The position numbers and the translations under genes were made by a program. DNA of 7,788 bases, from assembly GCA_903938935.1 (NCBI GenBank), contig CAJAFD010000458.1, positions 1-7,788 of the forward strand. Reading direction: 5' to 3'. The stretch's first letter is position 1. Every line of letters starts with the position of its first letter. This document shows, in pieces, positions 1 through 6,105 of this stretch. Under the pieces are notes generated by a model, which was not told the DNA's origin, did no database searches, and saw only the letters and a list, made by a program, of their open reading frames with translations. The stretch comes from an uncultured Opitutia bacterium (GTDB lineage: Bacteria; Verrucomicrobiota; Verrucomicrobiia; Opitutales; Opitutaceae).

Positions 1-647
1 AGGATGGCCGGATCGGCTTTCGCGGCAGCGTCGGCGGCTTTGTAGATGCGCTCGAGTTCTTCGAGCGGATCGGTGCTGAGTGCAGTGGCGTCGAGGAGAT
101 GTTTGTAACCCCAAATCAGTTTGCCGAACTGGGTGCCCCAGTCGCCGATGTGATTATCGCGAATGACCTCGGCGCCGCAGAAGGCGAGCAGGCGACAAAT
201 GGCTTCGCCGATGACCATGCCGCGGACGTGGCCGACGTGGAGTTGTTTGGCGGTATTGGGGGAACTGAAATCAACGACGTAGCGTTGTCCCTGGTGCAGG
301 GAAGCGGCCCCGGCTTTGATCTCAGCGACCGAGCCTTGGGCCTGAATCCAAGCGAGCAGCGCAGTCGGCGTGAGGGTGAAATTGATGAAGCCCGGACCGG
401 CGATGGTGGCGGTGCAAAATTCCAGTGTGGCGGCGGGCAGGGCGGCGACGAGTTGTTCGGCGACGGCGCGGGGGTTGAGTTTACGGGCTTTGGCGTAGGC
501 GAGCACGCCGTTGGCCTGGAAATCGCCGTGTCGCGGGTCAGCGGTGCGCAACTCCGGGTTAAATCCCTCGGTTTCGAGTTGGGCGCTGGCGGCGGCGGTT
601 CTGAGGGCTGCATCGAGCGCAGCGGCGAGGTCAAACGATACGTGCAT
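1..647 (-). CDS. argS: Arginyl-tRNA synthetase, N-terminal part (3' end off the left edge)
   Basis: Class I aminoacyl-tRNA synthetase that charges tRNA-Arg with arginine in the cytoplasm. I translated the minus strand from the ATG at 647-645; 215 codons are visible. Residues about 1-95 match the ArgS N-terminal (Add-1) tRNA-recognition domain, with LNPRAVAEQL near 58-67 and AGPGFINF near 83-90. The catalytic Rossmann domain follows: SSPNTAKQLHVGH at 128-140 contains the class I HIGH signature as HVGH (137-140), then GEAICRLLAFCGAEVIRDNH and IGDWGTQFGKLIWGY up to about 181. The KMSKS loop and anticodon-binding domain lie beyond the window. The start gives a normal N-terminus for the family. 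Only a GAGG two bases from the ATG resembles a ribosome binding site, which is too close to be convincing. The gene is divergent from the phosphorylase gene. The opposite-strand reading frame over this stretch is a GC-driven shadow. The family call is very secure. Confidence 0.96.
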   Translation of the reverse strand, partial: MHVSFDLAAALDAALRTAAASAQLETEGFNPELRTADPRHGDFQANGVLAYAKARKLNPRAVAEQLVAALPAATLEFCTATIAGPGFINFTLTPTALLAWIQAQGSVAEIKAGAASLHQGQRYVVDFSSPNTAKQLHVGHVRGMVIGEAICRLLAFCGAEVIRDNHIGDWGTQFGKLIWGYKHLLDATALSTDPLEELERIYKAADAAAKADPAI

Positions 648-702
648 CGCCTCACTTGAGGGGGGTGGCGGGCGGGCGGGCAAGCGCGGAGTGCGGCGCC
701 AC

Positions 703-741
703 ACTTAGGCAGCCAAGGCGAAGCTTGGGCCGCGCCTAGGT
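703..741. repeat. Imperfect hairpin in the argS/phosphorylase divergent gap
   Basis: ACTTAGGC (703-710) pairs with GCCTAGGT (734-741) through one T-G wobble, and an inner CCAAG/CTTGG pair (713-717 and 724-728) stacks within it. It lies in the 184-bp region between two divergent genes, so it would fall in the argS 5' leader or promoter region. No T-tract follows it on either strand, so it is not an ordinary terminator. Function unknown; chance in GC-rich DNA is possible. Confidence 0.4.
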
Positions 742-781
742 AGTTCAGCCTCGACTTTGAGGTTGGAAGCGCTTTAGTGGC

Positions 782-796
782 GACCTTTTCAAGGTC
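782..796. repeat. Short perfect inverted repeat upstream of the phosphorylase start
   Basis: GACCTT and AAGGTC form a perfect 6-bp inverted repeat around a 3-bp centre (TTC), ending 35 bp before the ATG at 832. A weak -10-like TATACG sits at 814-819, so the repeat would lie near the -35 region of a promoter there. It could be an operator half-site pair, but no regulator is encoded nearby and a repeat this short can occur by chance. Confidence 0.3.
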
Positions 797-831
797 TCGG
801 GCAGTTCTTCCCTTATACGCTAAATCATTCC

Positions 832-2178
832 ATGAGCAGCAAACGCAAAATCCCAGCACGTCGTTTCGTCAAACCCACGTTTGAGTTTCTTATCGAAAAG
901 AAACGCGACGGCGGCGAATTCACCCAAGAAGAGATTCGATTCATCATCGACAGCACGCTCGACGGGGAAATGCCGCAACATCAGCTCGCGGCGCTGGCGA
1001 TGGCGATTTACTTCTCCGGCATGTCGGCCCAAGAGACCGCCGACTTGACCGAAGAGATGATGCTTTCCGGCGAAGTGATCGACCTCTCGCACATCGCCAA
1101 GCCCAAGATCGACAAATACTCCACCGGCGGCGTCGGCGATAAAACCTCGTTGGTGCTCGTCCCCCTCGCCATGGCGGCGGGCGTCGTTGTCCCCATGATG
1201 TGCGGCGTCGAACACGACTACGTCATCAACACGCTCGAGAAATTAGCCTCGGTCCCCGGCTTCAAGAGCCAGCTTTCGAATGACCAATTCGCCTCGCAGT
1301 TGGCGAAAATCGGCGGCGCCATCATCGCCCAGACTCCCGATCTCGCTCCGGCTGACGCCAAACTCTACGCCCTCCGCAAAGAGACGGGCACGATCCCCAG
1401 CTTGCCCCTCATCACGGGCAGCGTGCTTTCCAAGAAACTCGCCGAGGGCTCCGAAGGCCTCGTGATCGACGTGAAGTGGGGCAACGGCTCCTTCATCAAA
1501 GATCTCGAGCAAGCCAAACAACTCGCTCGTTCCATGACGCGCGTCGGTCGCTCCATGAAGCGCCGCTGCGTCGCTCTCGTCACCGACATGAATCAGCCCT
1601 TGGGCGACACCGTCGGCACCTCGCTCGAAATCAAAGAAGCTATCGCCCTGCTCAAGGGTGAAGGTCCCGAGGACATGAAGGAACTCGTCCTTAAACTCGG
1701 GATGGAAATCGTCCGTCTCGCCGGCGTGGCGGGCTCCACGCTCTCCGCCAAGCAGACCGTCCAACGTCACCTCACCGACGGCTCCGCCCTCGAGAAATTC
1801 AAGGATTTGATCAAGGCCCAAGGTGGCGACACCGCGTTCATCGATCATCCGGAAAAATTCCCCGCGGCGAAACACATCCGCAAGCTCCCCGCGCCCAAAC
1901 GCGGCTACGTGCACACGATCAACGCCGCCATGATCGCCCGCGGCGTCCATCTCCTCGGTGCTGGCAAAGAAAATTCTAGCGACAAGATCGACCACTCCGT
2001 CGGCGTGTCGGAAATCAAGAAAGTCGGCACCCAAGTTAAACAGGGCGAGCCGCTCATGATGATCCATTACAACGACGAGTCGAAGCTCGAGCAGGCGCTG
2101 GAGCATTTCAAGAATGCCTACCGACTCGCGCCGAAACGTCCGACCCCGCCGCCCTTGATCGTCGAACGCGTCGCCTAA
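832..2178 (+). CDS. deoA: Thymidine/pyrimidine-nucleoside phosphorylase family protein with an atypical phosphate loop
   Basis: Family members cleave pyrimidine nucleosides with phosphate to give a free base and (deoxy)ribose-1-phosphate, in the cytoplasm. The 448-residue length fits. In order: the N-terminal helical domain (FLIEKKRDGGEFTQEEI, about 19-35), the glycine-rich STGGVGDKT (97-105), YALRKETGTIPSLPLIT (179-195), TDMNQPLG (251-258), KGEGPEDMKEL, and the C-terminal PYNP domain (GYVHTINA, GAGKENSSDKIDHSVG, KQGEPLMMIHYND). By ungapped comparison with E. coli DeoA as I remember it (offset 11), the base-binding Arg, Ser and Lys are kept as R182, S197 and K201. However, KHS is KYS (Y96), and the SGRGLGHTGGT phosphate loop is replaced by CGVEHDYVINT (124-134), leaving only its first Gly and final Thr. 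The frame stays open across it, so this is not a frameshift. The gene symbol marks the family only; the substrate may differ. There is a short Pro-rich C-terminal tail. No Shine-Dalgarno precedes the ATG. A strong terminator follows. Confidence 0.88.
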   Translation: MSSKRKIPARRFVKPTFEFLIEKKRDGGEFTQEEIRFIIDSTLDGEMPQHQLAALAMAIYFSGMSAQETADLTEEMMLSGEVIDLSHIAKPKIDKYSTGGVGDKTSLVLVPLAMAAGVVVPMMCGVEHDYVINTLEKLASVPGFKSQLSNDQFASQLAKIGGAIIAQTPDLAPADAKLYALRKETGTIPSLPLITGSVLSKKLAEGSEGLVIDVKWGNGSFIKDLEQAKQLARSMTRVGRSMKRRCVALVTDMNQPLGDTVGTSLEIKEAIALLKGEGPEDMKELVLKLGMEIVRLAGVAGSTLSAKQTVQRHLTDGSALEKFKDLIKAQGGDTAFIDHPEKFPAAKHIRKLPAPKRGYVHTINAAMIARGVHLLGAGKENSSDKIDHSVGVSEIKKVGTQVKQGEPLMMIHYNDESKLEQALEHFKNAYRLAPKRPTPPPLIVERVA

Positions 2179-2209
2179 TTCGCAGCCTGCGGAGGTTGCC
2201 CAAAAAATC

Positions 2210-2246
2210 AGACGCCGGTATCCTTGCGATGCCGGCGTCTTTTTTA
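2210..2246 (+). terminator. Intrinsic terminator after the phosphorylase gene
   Basis: A 13-bp stem (2210-2222 with 2228-2240) with one T-G wobble closes a 5-base CTTGC loop and is followed directly by a T-run at 2240-2245. It begins 31 bp after the TAA at 2178. An A-run at 2202-2207 on the other arm would give a T-run on the minus strand too, but no minus-strand gene ends here. It separates the phosphorylase from the DUF971-hisI pair. Confidence 0.93.
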
Positions 2247-2351
2247 TGCGCCGTGGCGAAGGGCCGTTCTGTTGGCTTCACCCGAATGGTCATGCGGCTG
2301 GGCGCAAACTTGAGGTTGAAGTGGCCGCGTGGGCGTTGATTGTTTGGGCTC

Positions 2352-2654
2352 ATGATTTTGCCAGCAGAAATTCAGCTCGTCGGGGACGAAGTCGCGATCC
2401 GTTGGAGCGATGCGAAGGAATCCTATTTCAAGGGCGAGCGCTTGCGCGCGGCTTCGCCGAGTGCGGAGACGCAGGGCGAACACGATATTTTGGGCAACAA
2501 ATACGGCGGCACGGGCCCCAAAAGATTCAGCGGCGTTACGGTGCTCGGTTGGGAACAGGTCGGGAACTACGCATTGCGTTTCGACTTTAGCGACGGGCAC
2601 CGCACGGGACTTTACAGCTTCGATTACCTCAGAAAACTCGACGGCCTCGTCTAA
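2352..2654 (+). CDS. DUF971 (gamma-butyrobetaine hydroxylase-like N-terminal domain) small protein
   Basis: A 100-residue stand-alone DUF971/GBBH-like_N protein. The family signature is clear: ERLRAASPSAE (33-43), then EQVGNYALRFDFSDGH and TGLYSFDYLRKL near the C-terminus. The domain is found alone in bacteria, fused to Mrp/ApbC-type Fe-S carrier proteins such as plant HCF101, and at the N-terminus of gamma-butyrobetaine hydroxylase, where Cys and His residues bind zinc. This copy has no cysteine at all, so metal binding of that type is unlikely. Its molecular role is unknown. I chose the ATG at 2352; a TTG at 2340 would add four residues (LFGL). No Shine-Dalgarno is visible before either. 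The stop is 15 bp before the hisI start, so the two are probably co-transcribed. No mrp homologue is in the window. Confidence 0.85.
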   Translation: MILPAEIQLVGDEVAIRWSDAKESYFKGERLRAASPSAETQGEHDILGNKYGGTGPKRFSGVTVLGWEQVGNYALRFDFSDGHRTGLYSFDYLRKLDGLV

Positions 2655-2669
2655 TATTTTCCTATTTTC

Positions 2670-3131
2670 ATGAGCACGTTTGTATTTCCCGCCCGCACGA
2701 CCTCAGCTGAGATTGAGCTCGGTACGACTCTGCAGCCCAAGTTTGGGGCTGACGGCTTGATCCCCTGTATCACCACAGATCACCTCACGAATGAGGTGCT
2801 GATGTTTGCCTTCATGAATGCGGAGTCGCTCGCGCTCACTCTGGCCACGGGCAAGGCGAGTTACTGGAGCCGCTCGCGCAATAAACTCTGGGTGAAGGGC
2901 GAGGAATCGGGCAACGCGCAGCTCGTGAAAGAGCTCCGCGTAGATTGTGACCAAGATGTGATTTTACTCAAAGTCGATAACGTCGGCGGTGCGTCCTGCC
3001 ATAACGGATACAAATCCTGTTTCTACCGCAAGCTGGCGCCCGGTGCGACGGCGGCGGATGCGACCTCGCTCCAACTCGAACTGGTGGGCCGCCCGCTGTT
3101 CGATCCGGCGACCGTTTATAAAAAGAAGTAA
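2670..3131 (+). CDS. hisI: Phosphoribosyl-AMP cyclohydrolase
   Basis: Third step of histidine biosynthesis: hydrolytic opening of the adenine ring of phosphoribosyl-AMP to give ProFAR, in the cytoplasm. The 153-residue protein carries the PRA-CH hallmarks: FMNAESLALTLATGKASYWSRSR (48-70), LWVKGEESGN (73-82), the metal-binding DCDQD (D92, C93, D94, D96), and CHNGYKSCFYR (110-120) with C110 and C117. C93, C110 and C117 are the expected zinc ligands, and the Asp cluster is the expected second metal site. There is no C-terminal HisE (phosphoribosyl-ATP pyrophosphatase) domain, so it is the monofunctional form; hisE must be elsewhere. It lies 15 bp after the DUF971 gene and away from other his genes. 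The A/T-rich leader before the ATG has no Shine-Dalgarno. It converges on lpxA with a 47-bp gap. Confidence 0.95.
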   Translation: MSTFVFPARTTSAEIELGTTLQPKFGADGLIPCITTDHLTNEVLMFAFMNAESLALTLATGKASYWSRSRNKLWVKGEESGNAQLVKELRVDCDQDVILLKVDNVGGASCHNGYKSCFYRKLAPGATAADATSLQLELVGRPLFDPATVYKKK

Positions 3132-3136
3132 CGCAC

Positions 3137-3168
3137 CGCAGCTTGCTCGGGCTGCGCGAGCAAGTGCG
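3137..3168. terminator. Hairpin between convergent hisI and lpxA, possible terminator without a T-run
   Basis: CTTGCTCG (3142-3149) pairs perfectly with CGAGCAAG (3157-3164) over a 7-base loop. Four more pairs (CGCA 3137-3140 with TGCG 3165-3168) extend the stem past one bulged G at 3141. It fills most of the 47-bp gap between two stop codons. No T-run follows on either strand (only TT on the plus strand), so it is not a classical intrinsic terminator. It may protect 3' ends or act with Rho. The structure is visible; the role is inferred. Confidence 0.5.
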
Positions 3169-3178
3169 TTAGACTGGC

Positions 3179-3964
3179 TCAAGCGCCGGGCGTGAGGCCG
3201 CGGGTGCTCTTGGCGGCGAAGGCGATCACGCGTTGAAATTCGGCGCTACTGGCCTCCGGGTGCGCGGCGAGTTTTTCGAGCGCCTGCGTGCGGTTCAAGC
3301 CGTCGCGGTACAAGATGCGGAATATCTGTTTAACCCGGTCGAGTTGTTCGGGCGTGTGGCCGTTGCGCTCGAGGCCGACTTTATTGTACGCGCGGACGAT
3401 GGCCGGGGTGCCGTCGGCGATGAAAAAGGGCGGGAGGTCTTGGACGAGTTTGGCGGTGGCGGAAAGCATCGCGTACGCGCCGAGGCGGCAAAATTGATGG
3501 ACGCCGCCATAGCCGCCGATGATCACGTGATCTTCCACGATGACGTGGCCGGCGAGCATGGTTCCGTTGCTCATCACGCAATGGTCGCCGACGATGCAGT
3601 CGTGGGCGATGTGGCTGTAAGCGAGGATGGTGTTGTCGGAGCCGATGACGGTGAATTCATCGTCGAAAGTGGCGGCGTGGACGGTGACGTATTCGCGAAA
3701 CACGTTGCGCTCGCCGATGCGCAGACCGGGGCGACCACCTTTGTATTTCAGGTCCTGTGTTTTTCCGCCGATGCAGGCGTAGGGAAATAGCTCGCACTTT
3801 GCCCCCAGCGTCGTGCGTCCTTCGACGCTGGCATGGTGATGGAGTTGGGTGCCCGCGCCGAGTTGGACGCCGGTGCCCACAAAAGCGTACGCGCCGATCT
3901 GCACATCGGCGCCGAGCTCGGCGCCAGGTTCAATAATGGCGGTGGGATGGATCGAGGCGGCCAT
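3179..3964 (-). CDS. lpxA: UDP-N-acetylglucosamine O-acyltransferase (lipid A, first step)
   Basis: Transfers an (R)-3-hydroxyacyl chain from acyl carrier protein to the 3-OH of UDP-GlcNAc, the first step of lipid A synthesis, as a cytoplasmic trimer. The 261-residue length is typical. The N-terminal two thirds are hexapeptide repeats of a left-handed beta-helix, starting IHPTAIIEPGAELGADVQIG and running to about 175; a helical C-terminal domain ends in the conserved STRGL. The catalytic His is H121 in SHIAHDC (E. coli H125), and GGVHQFC (153-159) is also conserved. At the acyl-chain ruler position, E. coli G173, this protein has A169. KTQDLKYKG (68-76) matches the nucleotide-binding region. 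The ATG lies 6 bp after the lpxC-fabZ stop, with no Shine-Dalgarno, so translational coupling is likely. It converges with hisI. Confidence 0.96.
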   Translation of the reverse strand: MAASIHPTAIIEPGAELGADVQIGAYAFVGTGVQLGAGTQLHHHASVEGRTTLGAKCELFPYACIGGKTQDLKYKGGRPGLRIGERNVFREYVTVHAATFDDEFTVIGSDNTILAYSHIAHDCIVGDHCVMSNGTMLAGHVIVEDHVIIGGYGGVHQFCRLGAYAMLSATAKLVQDLPPFFIADGTPAIVRAYNKVGLERNGHTPEQLDRVKQIFRILYRDGLNRTQALEKLAAHPEASSAEFQRVIAFAAKSTRGLTPGA

Positions 3965-3970
3965 TTTTGA

Positions 3971-5299
3971 TCAGTCGACCGAACTGGAATCGACGATGGC
4001 GAACATCAATTCGCCCGAGGAGACGACTTGGCCGTCGACGGTGCAGGTCACTTCGGCCGTGGCGAGTTTGGTGCCGCGGGTCTTGGTGAGTTTGGCGTTG
4101 AGGATGAGCTGGTCGCCGGGACGGACGGGTTTACGGAATTTGACTTTGTCGGCGCTCATGAAGAGCGAGGTTTTACCCTCACTGGAACCGCGGCGGAGCA
4201 TGAGGATACCCGCGGCTTGGGCCATGGCTTCGAGCTGGAGGACGCCCGGCATGACGGGGTTGTTGGGGAAATGACCCTGGAAATAAGGCTCGTTGATGCT
4301 GACGTTCTTGATGGCGACGAGGGCATCTTCGCCGATGAATTCGACGACCCGGTCGATCATGACAAACGGGTAACGGTGGGGCAGGGTGTCGAGGATGCGG
4401 CGGATATCGAGCGCGGTCTCATCGGGCATGACCATCGCGGGACGCGGTTTTTTCTTCGGGCCTTTTTGACGTTCGGCGAGTTTTTCTGCGAGGGCCTTGG
4501 TGAGGTCGGCGTTGATGGCGTGGCCGGGGCGGGTGGCGATGATGTGGGCCCTCAAGGGCAACCCGAGCAGCGTGATGTCGCCGATGATATCGAGGATCTT
4601 GTGGCGGACAAATTCGTCCTTAAAGCGGAGGCCTTCTTTGGAAATGATTTTATCCCCGCGGATGACGACGGCGCAGTCGAGAGAACCGCCTTTGATTTTA
4701 CCGAGTTTGAGGAGTTCTTCGATGTCTTCGTAGATCGTAAACGTACGCGCCGCGGCGATCTGCGTCATGTAGATGTCGGGATCGATCGTGAGCGAGAGAT
4801 GTTGCGTGTGAATGCCCCGATCGTCGGCCGAGGTGCAGGAGATGCGAAGTTCATCGCAGGGCAGGGCGATGATGGAGGATTGGCCCTTGGTCACGGACAC
4901 GGGGGCATCGAGCGTGAAATACTCACGGTCTTTATCCTGCTCGATGGGTTCGCCGCTCATGATCAGATCGACGAAGGGTTTGGCGGAACCATCGAGGATG
5001 GGGGGTTCGGACGCGTTCATCTCTACGATGACGTTGTCGATGCCGCAGCCACTCAGAGCGCTGAGAACGTGTTCGATGGTCTGGACCTTGGCGTGGCCGG
5101 ATTGGATCGTGGTCGCGCGTACCAGATCGGTGATCAAGTTGGCGCGGGGGCGAATCTCGGGGGCGCCGCTCAGGTCGACACGCTTGAAGACATAGCCGTG
5201 ATCGGCCGGGGCGGGTTTGAGCGTGAGGGTGACGGCCTCGCCGCTGTGCAGGGCGCTGCCTTGAATGGAAACTTCGCGCGCCAGGGTTCTTTGCTTCAT
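3971..5299 (-). CDS. lpxC: Fused LpxC deacetylase / FabZ 3-hydroxyacyl-ACP dehydratase
   Basis: Two enzymes in one 442-residue chain. Residues 1 to about 272 are LpxC, the zinc deacetylase of UDP-3-O-acyl-GlcNAc and the committed step of lipid A synthesis. Zinc ligands are H77 (in TIEH), H233 and D237 (in RHKILD); the catalytic Glu is E76, with K234 and H260 (PGHAIN) also conserved. A Lys/Pro-rich linker (about 275-290) leads to FabZ, which dehydrates 3-hydroxyacyl-ACP in fatty acid elongation: LPHRYPFVMIDRV (306-318), catalytic H343 in GHFP, catalytic E357 in LEAMAQ. All catalytic residues of both halves are present. I start at the ATG at 5299, which gives the normal LpxC N-terminus (KQRTLAREVSIQG); a further in-frame start at 5407 would add 36 unlikely residues. 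Fused LpxC-FabZ proteins are known from Bacteroidota and some PVC bacteria. lpxA follows after 6 bp. Confidence 0.96.
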   Translation of the reverse strand: MKQRTLAREVSIQGSALHSGEAVTLTLKPAPADHGYVFKRVDLSGAPEIRPRANLITDLVRATTIQSGHAKVQTIEHVLSALSGCGIDNVIVEMNASEPPILDGSAKPFVDLIMSGEPIEQDKDREYFTLDAPVSVTKGQSSIIALPCDELRISCTSADDRGIHTQHLSLTIDPDIYMTQIAAARTFTIYEDIEELLKLGKIKGGSLDCAVVIRGDKIISKEGLRFKDEFVRHKILDIIGDITLLGLPLRAHIIATRPGHAINADLTKALAEKLAERQKGPKKKPRPAMVMPDETALDIRRILDTLPHRYPFVMIDRVVEFIGEDALVAIKNVSINEPYFQGHFPNNPVMPGVLQLEAMAQAAGILMLRRGSSEGKTSLFMSADKVKFRKPVRPGDQLILNAKLTKTRGTKLATAEVTCTVDGQVVSSGELMFAIVDSSSVD

Positions 5300-5362
5300 G
5301 GATTTAATCGACGCAATGTCGCCAACGCCGGTCGCAGAGCGCAAGCGCGGAGATGGCCGGCC

Positions 5363-5392
5363 TTGACAGTGCGAAAGCCCGCGCCTTACACC
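5363..5392 (+). promoter_or_regulatory. Candidate sigma-70-type promoter for efp
   Basis: A perfect -35 consensus TTGACA (5363-5368) is followed after 18 bp by TACACC (5387-5392), or after 17 bp by TTACAC, both weak -10 elements. The efp ATG is at 5438, which allows a leader of about 35-40 nt. A perfect 8-bp palindrome GGCCGGCC (5355-5362) abuts the -35 hexamer. This is the only good -35 hexamer I found in the 138-bp divergent gap; I could not identify a convincing promoter for lpxC on the other strand. Confidence 0.45.
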
Positions 5393-5437
5393 CTTAACCT
5401 TTCTCAACTCGAAACCTTCAATCCCAAGACCCTAGCC

Positions 5438-5995
5438 ATGCCCGCAGCCAACGACATCCGCCGAGGCCAAGTCATCAAGTTCAACGGTGAACCCCACCTC
5501 GTCATGGAGACGCAGCACCGCACGCCGGGCAACCTGCGCGCCTTCGTGCAGATCAAGATGCGCAATTTGCGCTACGGTAAGGCGCTCGACCAACGCTTCG
5601 CCTCGACCGACACCATCGAAGTGCTGCCGACGGAAAAGAAGACACTCGAGTTCAGCTACGCGGACCGCGAAGCTTTTGCCTTCATCGATCCGGACACCTA
5701 CGAACAGATCGAGCTGAGCGCCGCCATCCTCGGCGAAGCCAAAAATTATCTCACCACCGGCGGCAAGGTCGACGTCTTGTTCGTCGATGAAAAGGCCTTG
5801 TCGATCGAGTTGCCCTCGACCGTTACTCTCAAGGTCGTGGAAAGCTCCGAAGGCATCAAGGGCGACACCGCCAGCAACGTCCAGAAACCCGCCAAGCTTG
5901 AAACGGGTCTGGTTGTTCAAGTGCCGCTCTTCATTAAAGAAGGCGAGTTGATCAAGATCAGCACCGAAGACGGTTCTTACCTCGGCCGCTCTTAA
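5438..5995 (+). CDS. efp: Translation elongation factor P
   Basis: Binds between the P and E sites of ribosomes stalled on consecutive prolines and promotes peptide-bond formation. The 185-residue length is standard. The N-terminal KOW-like domain starts NDIRRGQVIKFNGEPHLVME (5-24); the two OB-type domains follow, with the C-terminal EF-P signature GDTASN and KLETGLVVQVPLF. The loop that reaches the P-site tRNA reads RTPGNLRAF (28-36). Aligned without gaps to E. coli PGKGQAF, the modified Lys34 becomes Asn32, so neither the Lys-based nor the Arg-based modification known in other bacteria can act there; R34 lies two residues on. No epmA, epmB or earP homologue is in the window. The ATG at 5438 gives the normal N-terminus although the frame is open far upstream. 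No Shine-Dalgarno is visible. It is divergent from lpxC and followed by a strong terminator. Confidence 0.96.
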   Translation: MPAANDIRRGQVIKFNGEPHLVMETQHRTPGNLRAFVQIKMRNLRYGKALDQRFASTDTIEVLPTEKKTLEFSYADREAFAFIDPDTYEQIELSAAILGEAKNYLTTGGKVDVLFVDEKALSIELPSTVTLKVVESSEGIKGDTASNVQKPAKLETGLVVQVPLFIKEGELIKISTEDGSYLGRS

Positions 5996-6015
5996 GCCGC
6001 TTTATTGCTCATTTT

Positions 6016-6047
6016 AAAAGGCGCGTTGATATCAACGCGCCTTTTTT
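6016..6047. terminator. Bidirectional intrinsic terminator between efp and can
   Basis: A perfect 13-bp stem (6016-6028 with 6033-6045), with a GC-rich core and A/T-rich base, surrounds a 4-base ATAT loop. A six-T run lies at 6042-6047 on the plus strand. On the minus strand the mirrored A-run gives four Ts, so it can also stop transcripts arriving from the carbonic anhydrase gene, which ends at 6106. It starts 21 bp after the efp stop. Confidence 0.95.
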
Positions 6048-6105
6048 GTGTCTGAAAAAAGGGAGGCTCCTGCAAAAACCGAGGCGCGCTCAGCCGGGTA
6101 AAACC

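Noticed and set aside
99..859. Open frames on both strands over the argS start and the 648-831 gap.
   Set aside because: The real frame here is argS on the minus strand, recognised by its HVGH motif and N-terminal domain. The others are Pro/Ser/Arg- or Gly-rich shadows with no family resemblance.
1201..1233. A compensated frameshift as the cause of the odd CGVEHDYVINT loop.
   Set aside because: I read the other two forward frames across this stretch and neither yields GRGLGHTGGT. The loop has exactly the family length, and sequence on both sides is in frame and conserved.
2246..2590. A 114-residue open frame starting just after the first terminator.
   Set aside because: It overlaps the DUF971 gene in another frame, has no recognisable motif, and begins inside the terminator tail.
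4028..5437. A very long plus-strand open frame antisense to lpxC-fabZ and continuous with efp, which could suggest a 655-residue fusion protein.
   Set aside because: The part before 5438 has low-complexity Gly/Asp/Glu/Val-rich composition typical of the reverse of GC-rich codons, and it mirrors a clear LpxC-FabZ on the minus strand. EF-P has its normal N-terminus at the ATG at 5438.
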